Positions 1 to 5,299 of a stretch of 18,314 nt of DNA are shown here, piece after piece; position 1 is the stretch's first letter, and each line of letters starts with the position of its first letter. A model generated the notes under the pieces. That model had not been told where the DNA came from. It searched no databases and saw only the letters and a list, made by a program, of their open reading frames with translations. The position numbers and the translations under genes were made by a program. The DNA comes from Clostridiaceae bacterium UBA5444 (GTDB lineage: Bacteria; Bacillota; Clostridia; Clostridiales; Oxobacteraceae): the NCBI GenBank assembly GCA_002426575.1, contig DIRE01000015.1, forward strand, positions 1 to 18,314, read 5' to 3'.

Positions 1-531
1 ATTTGTATATAAATGTTGATAAACCCCTGCATCACTAAATTTCTTTATAGCCGGATAGTACTTTTCAATTTCCATGAATGGCTCTAAATAAACATAGGCA
101 ATGCCAGTTGGTTTCTGTTGTATGGAAAGGAGTAAATCAATATCCTTATCATAAAACCTTGTACCACCTATTTCCCACATGCCTTCACCAATGGGAGGAA
201 TATCATCTAATTCTCCATAATTATAACAAAACTTACACTCTATGTTACATTTGTTTGTTTTCCTAATTGCAGTCAAACCGTTTCCCATTAGACAAGACCT
301 ACATCCCCTAGGAAATTTGCTTTCATCTCCCACAAAAAAAGTTTTATTATTCAAGGTTTTCAAGCCTTTAATTTCCGACATTAATATATCATTTCTATGA
401 TCGATTACTGCCTCAATTTGTGCAAATGTAGCGTAAACTATTTCTTGTTGTTTTATCATAAGTTCCTCATCTTCTGGCAATATTGAGAAGAATTCAAACC
501 ATGCCAACGCATCTTTCTTTGAAATTTTCAT
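1..531 (-). CDS. Radical SAM protein, N-terminal part (cut by window edge)
   Basis: The frame is open from an ATG at 531 to the left edge (177 codons seen), so the C-terminus lies outside. The cluster-binding motif CNIECKFC (Cys95, Cys99, Cys102) is the CxxxCxxC signature of radical SAM enzymes, which bind a [4Fe-4S] cluster and cleave S-adenosylmethionine. The following stretch, ending in a YLEPF segment and HLYTN at the edge, fits early strands of the radical SAM barrel. About 94 residues precede the cluster, including an extra CRSC pair (Cys77, Cys80) that might bind metal. An AGGGGG ribosome binding site (minus sense, about 541-547) supports the start. The substrate cannot be told from this part. 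The gene is transcribed away from the PTS operon terminator and looks like its own unit. Confidence 0.88.
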   Translation of the reverse strand, partial: MKISKKDALAWFEFFSILPEDEELMIKQQEIVYATFAQIEAVIDHRNDILMSEIKGLKTLNNKTFFVGDESKFPRGCRSCLMGNGLTAIRKTNKCNIECKFCYNYGELDDIPPIGEGMWEIGGTRFYDKDIDLLLSIQQKPTGIAYVYLEPFMEIEKYYPAIKKFSDAGVYQHLYTN

Positions 532-549
532 AAATTATTTATCCCCCTG

Positions 550-590
550 CTTAATCTTCTTAATCCTCTTAATCTTCTTAATCTTCTTAA
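550..590 (-). repeat. 9-bp tandem repeat in radical SAM gene leader
   Basis: Four consecutive copies of CTTAATCTT (plus-strand reading; the second is CTTAATCCT) occupy 550-585, followed by a partial fifth copy. The repeat lies between the predicted promoter and the ribosome binding site of the radical SAM gene, so it would be in the 5' untranslated RNA as an AAGATTAAG array. Confidence 0.85.
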
Positions 591-632
591 AGATCTAATT
601 CAAATTTTCTTGCAATGTTTTTCACTAAATAC

Positions 633-661
633 ATTATACTCTATACTCCAATAGGGAACAA
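633..661 (-). promoter_or_regulatory. Sigma-A promoter of the radical SAM gene
   Basis: On the minus strand, TTGTTC (656-661) and a perfect TATAAT (633-638) are separated by exactly 17 bp. The predicted transcript starts about 95 nt upstream of the ATG and carries the 9-bp repeat array. No other feature was seen between this promoter and the terminator at 727-766. Confidence 0.7.
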
Positions 662-726
662 TCATTCCTACAAGCAGGACAAAATCATGAATCCATTCCT
701 TGCCAAAGCCCGCTCCACCCTATACT

Positions 727-766
727 AAAAAAAAGAGGACGATAAGCATTAAAACTCACCGTCCCC
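727..766 (-). terminator. Intrinsic terminator of the PTS operon
   Basis: A ten-position stem (737-746 with 755-764, eight pairs formed) has an 8-nt loop. On the minus strand it is followed by a run of eight T (plus-strand A at 727-734). It lies about 65 nt past the HPr stop codon and closes the operon. Confidence 0.8.
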
Positions 767-829
767 AACTTATAAATGTTTTTCATCAATAGAGGGTTTT
801 CCATAACACATTTTGGCTTCCAATTACTT

Positions 830-1087
830 CTATAAGTTTTCTTTTAATAATCTTTCTACTGCTTTAACAGCTTCATTTTCCTCTTTTCCTTCAAAAGTCA
901 CGACAATCGTATCGTTTTGTTTAATATTGAGGCCCATTAATGCAAAAATGTCTTTTCCATCGATTACTTTTTTACCTTTTTCAATAATTACATTGCAGTG
1001 AAATTTATTAAACTCATTAACTAGCAATGATGCAGGTGCAGCATGAATTCCTTGCGGATTTACAACTTCATATTGGAACTTTTTCAA
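830..1087 (-). CDS. HPr-family phosphocarrier, divergent (Ala17, Asp46)
   Basis: HPr carries phosphate from enzyme I to EIIA domains of the PTS. With the TTG start at 1087 the product is 85 residues, the usual HPr length, and numbering matches classic HPr: His15 sits in GIHAAPAS. AGGAGGAG about 8 nt upstream supports this TTG; an upstream TTG at 1117 in the same frame lies 5' of that site and is unlikely. Two key positions differ. The nearly invariant Arg17 beside the active histidine is Ala. The HPr kinase target Ser46 is Asp (KDI in place of KSI). It is the last gene of the PTS operon, 80 nt after mupG. I infer a dedicated carrier that cannot be serine-phosphorylated and may behave as a permanent P-Ser mimic. 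Family assignment is sure; its activity is not. Confidence 0.9.
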   Translation of the reverse strand: MKKFQYEVVNPQGIHAAPASLLVNEFNKFHCNVIIEKGKKVIDGKDIFALMGLNIKQNDTIVVTFEGKEENEAVKAVERLLKENL

Positions 1088-1167
1088 GCCCTCTCTCCTC
1101 CTATCAATTATTATCAAGGAATCGATTCAAAGTAATAAACAATTATTTCCACCAATAAATAAATATT

Positions 1168-2259
1168 TTAATAATTAATAAAGCCAAAGAAGTATTCAGG
1201 TTTCAATAAATCTAATAAAATTAATTCCGCTTCTGGTATTCTTCCCACAAAGTTTCTTTCGCCATCATTGAGTATATCTTTTGTTACAATTTCCAATTCT
1301 CCTCTATAATGTGATAGATTGTCATTGACTATTACTACATCGCCCTTATGAAATGACTCTTCAGAATAATTTCGGTGTGGAATTTTTTTGTTTTTGTAAT
1401 CTGCTCGTGGTACGCTGCTGCGAATAATATAATCAGATGCGTCTCCTCTTCCAAAATGGGGATAATTATATATTATATTTTTCTCTTCTTCTGTAATATC
1501 CTCTGCCAATTCAATATTGAATGTAATCCGTGTTTTGTCAACTTTAGATATTGATTTTAATTCTTCTTCCGTAGCATATGCATTTCCAATTAAAATATCA
1601 TCAATCTTATTAGTGGCAAGAAGATGTCTTACTTGTAAATTTATAGGCAGCCCTCTATGCATTTCGCAGGTAGGCAGGCCCTTGTACACCGGCCAAGGCC
1701 CAAAGGTATTTTTATTATTGCTGGAAACAAATGCTGTAACTGGAAGTCCCAAAGCTTTATATTTATTTGTAAACTCCATAAACTTATTCCAGCCAAGTCC
1801 AGTATATTTCTGTGGATAAAAGTTATGACAAACAATCATGTTGTGAGTATTAGCGCCCCTTTCAATCATTAAATCCAAAGCCGTATTGGAACTTCCATTA
1901 AACTCAATAGGAATACCGTATGGATTATGAGTAATTGCTATATCTTCCATATCACTAAAGTGACCATCAAGACGTATAATATCTACCTTCATATCAAAAA
2001 ACGGTTTTAAATCATTTGGAGAAGCCCCAAGATGCAAAAAAACGCTAGGATTTGTATCTACACCCACTATAAATCCAAGTTCATGGGCTTGTTCCATAAA
2101 TTTAGTAAATTTCTTAATTATAACTTCTTTTGGCTTATCCACAGATAGCAGGCAGGTAAAAATTCGAGTAAAGCCATATTTTGCTGCCAATTTCATATAA
2201 GCATAATCTTTCTCCTCTGTTGAATGTTCTGGATAAATAGAGATACCCATTCTATGCAT
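1168..2259 (-). CDS. mupG: MupG/DUF871-family 6-phospho-glycosidase
   Basis: The 363-residue protein starts MHRMGISIYPEHS and matches the DUF871 family throughout: an N-terminal TIM-barrel with acidic residues in IIRLDGHFSD and IEFNGSSN, then a smaller C-terminal beta domain (from about residue 240). The characterised member, Staphylococcus aureus MupG, hydrolyses MurNAc-6-phosphate-GlcNAc after PTS import during cell-wall recycling. Here it is the only glycoside hydrolase candidate in the PTS operon, so it probably cleaves the 6-phospho disaccharide delivered by EIIABC. No MurQ etherase is present in the window, so MurNAc-GlcNAc as substrate is an inference. The gene lies 100 nt after the GrdB-related gene, behind a strong hairpin. 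The start could also be the second ATG three codons later. Confidence 0.85.
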   Translation of the reverse strand: MHRMGISIYPEHSTEEKDYAYMKLAAKYGFTRIFTCLLSVDKPKEVIIKKFTKFMEQAHELGFIVGVDTNPSVFLHLGASPNDLKPFFDMKVDIIRLDGHFSDMEDIAITHNPYGIPIEFNGSSNTALDLMIERGANTHNMIVCHNFYPQKYTGLGWNKFMEFTNKYKALGLPVTAFVSSNNKNTFGPWPVYKGLPTCEMHRGLPINLQVRHLLATNKIDDILIGNAYATEEELKSISKVDKTRITFNIELAEDITEEEKNIIYNYPHFGRGDASDYIIRSSVPRADYKNKKIPHRNYSEESFHKGDVVIVNDNLSHYRGELEIVTKDILNDGERNFVGRIPEAELILLDLLKPEYFFGFINY

Positions 2260-2296
2260 TTCAATACACCAGCCTTTCAGATTTTAAACTTCATGA

Positions 2297-2332
2297 ACAA
2301 ATAGCAGAAACTCGATTGAGTCTGCTATTTGT
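2297..2332 (-). other. Strong intercistronic hairpin before mupG
   Basis: Eleven outer pairs plus one more at the base, a 2-nt bulge, three inner pairs (CTC with GAG) and a GATT loop form a long stem between the GrdB-related gene and mupG. On the minus strand only two T follow the stem, so it is a poor terminator. An RNA-stability or processing element that sets different levels for the upstream and downstream genes is more likely. Confidence 0.7.
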
Positions 2333-2359
2333 CAAATTTTATAAATAGTACTACATAAT

Positions 2360-2884
2360 TTAAAAACAATATTGTTTAATATCTCCAGCGCTATCAGCAT
2401 TATCAGCTAGTAACTTTGCAGCCTTGCATAAATTACTCAACGTACTATTTAAACCAACATCTCCCTTTTTAGGGCACTTTACTATATATATTCGATCTTT
2501 GTACTTCTCTATTATCTCTTGATTTTCAGCAGACATGGATGCAATTGCAGGCACATCTGTTGAAAGACTTATGCTATCTGTAATCTCTGCACACATTTGG
2601 GCATAATCCTTATAGTTAAAAGCAGGTCCACAAATTACCACATCAGGATGCAGCTTTTGCACCTTTTCGCAAAGTTTTTTGCTTACTGTTTCTTTATCTC
2701 TTAAATAAGTTTCAGTACCACAATATAAGCAGGCTACAACCTTTGCGTTAATATCTTTTAGATAAGGTTCCATCATTATGCTAGGCCCTATAGGAACATT
2801 CTTTCCACCTAGGGCTAACATTTTATCATCTTTAGTGCCCATTCCAGATTGAATTTGATCATAAATTGCTATTATCTTAATCAT
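2360..2884 (-). CDS. GrdB-related protein (glycine/betaine reductase B-like)
   Basis: The product is 174 residues. Segments around GPSIMMEPYLKD, VVACLYCGTETYL, DVVICGPAFNYKDYAQMC and DVPAIASMSAENQ resemble the N-terminal part of GrdB, the substrate-binding subunit B of the glycine/sarcosine/betaine reductases. True GrdB is much longer (over 400 residues) and carries selenocysteine in its C-terminal half; this protein ends before that and has no in-frame TGA. It retains cysteines in CLYCGT and CGPAF. It stands inside a sugar PTS operon between EIIC and mupG, with a clear TTAGGAGAA ribosome binding site. A role in modifying the imported sugar derivative is possible, but no function is established. 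I assign the family from remembered sequence style, not from a search. Confidence 0.7.
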   Translation of the reverse strand: MIKIIAIYDQIQSGMGTKDDKMLALGGKNVPIGPSIMMEPYLKDINAKVVACLYCGTETYLRDKETVSKKLCEKVQKLHPDVVICGPAFNYKDYAQMCAEITDSISLSTDVPAIASMSAENQEIIEKYKDRIYIVKCPKKGDVGLNSTLSNLCKAAKLLADNADSAGDIKQYCF

Positions 2885-2902
2885 AAATAATTCTCCTAAG
2901 TT

Positions 2903-4261
2903 TTAAAATGTTAAATCATCTAAAGAAACATCCTCATCATTTCCATCTGCTTCAACTTCTGCTTCATCTTTTAAGTATTGCTTATCTATTGTTTTAATGA
3001 ACGGATAATATATAACTACACCAAGAGCAATTAAAAATACCTGAAGCAATGCTCCCTGCCATCCGGATGATAGAAAACCTGAAATGATAGGTGGTGTTGT
3101 CCATGGCATAATAACTCCATTACAAATTGGAACAAGTCCAATATTCATTGTAATCCAGGATATCAAAATATTAACCATTGGAGTAAGTATAAATGGGATA
3201 GCTATTATGGGATTTAGTACAATTGGTAACCCAAAAATAATTGGTTCATTTATATTAAATATACCAGGTACAATAGATATTTTACCCAATTCCTTTATTC
3301 GTTTTGATCTGCAGAAGAAAAACATAGCAATTAGCAATGAAAGTGTAGATCCTGCTCCTCCAAATGTAGCGAATAAATCCTGAAACTGAGTGTTTATAAT
3401 ATGAGGTAATGGTTGCCCAACCTCTAATGCTCTTAAATTCTCTGCAGATAATGCATAAAGTATAGGTCTAAAAACTGAGTCTGTTATGTTTGTTCCATGA
3501 ATTCCAAAGAACCACAGTATATGAGCAAACAAGTAAACCCCTAACATTGTTCCAAGGGAATCTCCTACTGACTGTAGAGGTACCTGTAATATCTTGTAAA
3601 TAAATTCGAAAGCATTTCCCCAAGGTGTGAATGAAAAAATAAGTCGTATAATGAAGAATACGATGATTACCCCGGTAATTGGAAACAATGCTGCAAATGA
3701 TTGCCCGACTGTTGGGGGAACACCACTTGGCATTTTGATTGTCCATCCCTTATCTTCTACAAATTTATAAATCTTAACTGAAAGGAATGCACATAAAATC
3801 CCTAAAAATATACCTTTTGATCCAACCCATTCTAGCGGAATGCTAGGAACTGTTATAGCTTCTGTAGCTCCTTCTGGTATAAATGAGGTAGAAAACGGCA
3901 TAAGAAGAAACCAGCTTAAAAGAGCAACTGCTGAACCGAAAATCATATTTGTTTTTTCCTGTTTAGCATAATTATAGCCAATACCTACAACAACAAATAT
4001 AGACATAATTGAAAATGTTGCATCTGTTACATTAGAAAAATATGACGCAATTGATGCTCCGCCTATATTTGTATTCCTTAGGAAGTCAATCCAAGGTTGA
4101 ATTGGAAAGTTTGAAATAAGCATAAATATCGAGCCAACAACCAGAAGCGGCATACTAATTAAAAATCCATCACGAATTGATATAAGATACTTGTTTTTAC
4201 TTATATATTGAGCAACGGGCATAAGTTTTGATTCTAATTTATCCATAAAACTCTTCTTCAC
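2903..4261 (-). CDS. PTS EIIC, lactose/cellobiose family
   Basis: This is the membrane channel that moves the sugar while EIIB phosphorylates it. The 452-residue protein has about ten hydrophobic segments, the N-terminal VAQYISKNKYLISIRDGFLI typical of CelB-type EIIC, and family stretches GIHGTN and NINEPIIFGLPIVLNP in the C-terminal half. The start is GTG at 4261, six nt after a perfect AGGAGGAG; an in-frame TTG eight codons upstream precedes that site. EIIB ends 37 nt upstream and the GrdB-related gene starts 18 nt downstream, so it is fully operonic. The C-terminal tail is strongly acidic (EAEVEADGNDEDVSLDD). Cellobiose, chitobiose or a related beta-disaccharide are all possible substrates. 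Confidence 0.95.
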   Translation of the reverse strand: MKKSFMDKLESKLMPVAQYISKNKYLISIRDGFLISMPLLVVGSIFMLISNFPIQPWIDFLRNTNIGGASIASYFSNVTDATFSIMSIFVVVGIGYNYAKQEKTNMIFGSAVALLSWFLLMPFSTSFIPEGATEAITVPSIPLEWVGSKGIFLGILCAFLSVKIYKFVEDKGWTIKMPSGVPPTVGQSFAALFPITGVIIVFFIIRLIFSFTPWGNAFEFIYKILQVPLQSVGDSLGTMLGVYLFAHILWFFGIHGTNITDSVFRPILYALSAENLRALEVGQPLPHIINTQFQDLFATFGGAGSTLSLLIAMFFFCRSKRIKELGKISIVPGIFNINEPIIFGLPIVLNPIIAIPFILTPMVNILISWITMNIGLVPICNGVIMPWTTPPIISGFLSSGWQGALLQVFLIALGVVIYYPFIKTIDKQYLKDEAEVEADGNDEDVSLDDLTF

Positions 4262-4298
4262 AATTATCTCCTCCTGATTTTTCAATAATAAGGGATAC

Positions 4299-4622
4299 TT
4301 ACCGACTTGCTTCCTTAATTAATTTTGATGCTTGTTTTAAAACGTTTGCGCCATTAATATTTCCATAATCCTTTGCATCAATAAGTCCAACTGGGGTATT
4401 TAGTTTGTTATAAGTTTTTTTAGTCTCCTCGTATAGAAATCTAACTTGAGGACCTAGCAAAATACAATCAGGATGCTCTTTTTCATAAATTTCCTGAAGG
4501 CTAGAAATAGAAAATGCTTTCACTTCTACAGGAAGATTATGTTCATCAGCTTTTTTCTGCATATCATTAGCAAGCAAACTAGTAGACATTCCTGCACTGC
4601 AAAATAAGTATATTTTCTTCAT
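4299..4622 (-). CDS. PTS EIIB, lactose/cellobiose family
   Basis: The 107-residue cytoplasmic protein has the EIIB phosphate-binding loop at its N-terminus: Cys8 in LFCSAGMSTSLL accepts phosphate from EIIA and passes it to the sugar. Length and the later DCILLGPQVRF segment are normal for CelA/ChbB-type EIIB. The ATG at 4622 follows GAGGAGGTGATG. It is encoded between EIIA and EIIC, the usual partners. Confidence 0.95.
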   Translation of the reverse strand: MKKIYLFCSAGMSTSLLANDMQKKADEHNLPVEVKAFSISSLQEIYEKEHPDCILLGPQVRFLYEETKKTYNKLNTPVGLIDAKDYGNINGANVLKQASKLIKEASR

Positions 4623-4676
4623 TTATTCATCACCTCCTCATATAGAAATTAAATATTTATTATTTAGGCATAAATC

Positions 4677-5006
4677 TTAATTGGCCTTTCCCTCTAATTC
4701 AAGCATTCTTTTATATACACCAATAAATTCTTTTGCTAATATCTGAAACATTTCTGCACTCATAAGCTGATCTTCTGAATGCATAAGCAATAGGTTGTTT
4801 CCTGAGTCTTCTCCACTTGTTCCCTGTTGAAGCAATTTGTTATGAACATCGTGAGCATCAATAAAATTCTTTTTACCTTCATCTATTAGTTCTTCAGCTT
4901 TTTCAAAGTTTCCATTTTTGGCTTCATTTATTGCTTCAATATAGCAAGATCTTGCTGTTCCAGCAGCTGATATGAGCTTAAAGCAAAATAATTCTAATCC
5001 TTCCAT
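4677..5006 (-). CDS. PTS EIIA, lactose/cellobiose family
   Basis: The 109-residue helical protein takes phosphate from HPr on His76 in LLLMHSEDQLMSAE; Asp79 matches the metal-binding aspartate of LacA-type trimers. The ATG at 5006 is chosen because ACAGGAGG lies 8 nt upstream. The longer in-frame extension to 5072 would begin inside the leader repeats and adds a hydrophobic stretch foreign to the family. It is the first gene of the operon, about 140 nt after the predicted transcription start. Confidence 0.95.
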   Translation of the reverse strand: MEGLELFCFKLISAAGTARSCYIEAINEAKNGNFEKAEELIDEGKKNFIDAHDVHNKLLQQGTSGEDSGNNLLLMHSEDQLMSAEMFQILAKEFIGVYKRMLELEGKAN

Positions 5007-5037
5007 TGTAATTTTCCTCCTGTATAAGTATGAATAT

Positions 5038-5058
5038 GTAATAAGTAATAAGTAATAG
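5038..5058 (-). repeat. Heptamer tandem repeat in PTS leader
   Basis: Three copies of a 7-bp unit (plus-strand GTAATAA, GTAATAA, GTAATAG) lie in the 5' untranslated region between the PTS promoter and the EIIA ribosome binding site. Confidence 0.7.
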
Positions 5059-5156
5059 ATAAGAGAGAGCATAAATTATAAAAAACTTTATGAGTTTTAT
5101 CCACAACACTTCACTCTTAGCCAATACCTTTAGTTAATTTAGCCTCTAAGATAAAT

Positions 5157-5186
5157 TATATACATAATTATCACAAACTCTTACAA
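5157..5186 (-). promoter_or_regulatory. Promoter of the PTS operon
   Basis: On the minus strand, TTGTAA (5181-5186) is followed after 18 bp by TATATA (5157-5162), which overlaps a TATAAT at 5155-5160 (20 bp spacing). It is placed directly downstream of a perfect palindrome. No -24/-12 sigma-54 element and no convincing cre site for CcpA were seen in the 290-bp interval between the regulator and EIIA. Confidence 0.5.
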
Positions 5187-5192
5187 TACTTC

Positions 5193-5208
5193 TTCCTAGT
5201 ACTAGGAA
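5193..5208. promoter_or_regulatory. Perfect 16-bp palindrome, likely regulator operator
   Basis: TTCCTAGTACTAGGAA is perfectly symmetric and ends 6 bp upstream of the -35 hexamer of the PTS promoter. This position suits an activator, such as the PRD regulator encoded next door. The binding protein is inferred from position only. Confidence 0.6.
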
Positions 5209-5240
5209 ACCTATTTATAAATTGCAATATTTGGGCGCAA

Positions 5241-5296
5241 AAAAATATATGTACAAGCCTATCTCTCCATTTGTCCTTTTTGCATGTACATATATT
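5241..5296 (-). terminator. Hairpin terminator after the PRD regulator
   Basis: A 12-bp perfect inverted repeat (5244-5255 with 5285-5296) begins four nt after the regulator stop codon and encloses a 29-nt loop. On the minus strand it runs into T residues (plus-strand A from 5239). The long loop and AT-rich stem make it a moderate terminator. It separates regulator transcription from the PTS promoter. Confidence 0.55.
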
Positions 5297-5299
5297 CCT

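Noticed and set aside
78..266. Plus-strand ORF opposite the radical SAM gene
   Set aside because: Shadow frame; the minus frame carries the CxxxCxxC motif, promoter and ribosome binding site.
550..590. CRISPR array
   Set aside because: Units are 9 bp and directly adjacent, with no spacers.
1517..1872. Plus- and minus-strand ORFs inside mupG
   Set aside because: Alternative frames of a well-supported family gene, with no ribosome binding sites.
3468..3746. 92-codon minus ORF inside EIIC
   Set aside because: Out-of-frame shadow of the EIIC gene.
5006..5240. Sigma-54 promoter, cre site or RAT antiterminator before the PTS operon
   Set aside because: No -24/-12 GG/GC pair, no cre-like match and no strong leader hairpin were seen; the regulator is the DNA-binding PRD type without an RNA-binding domain.
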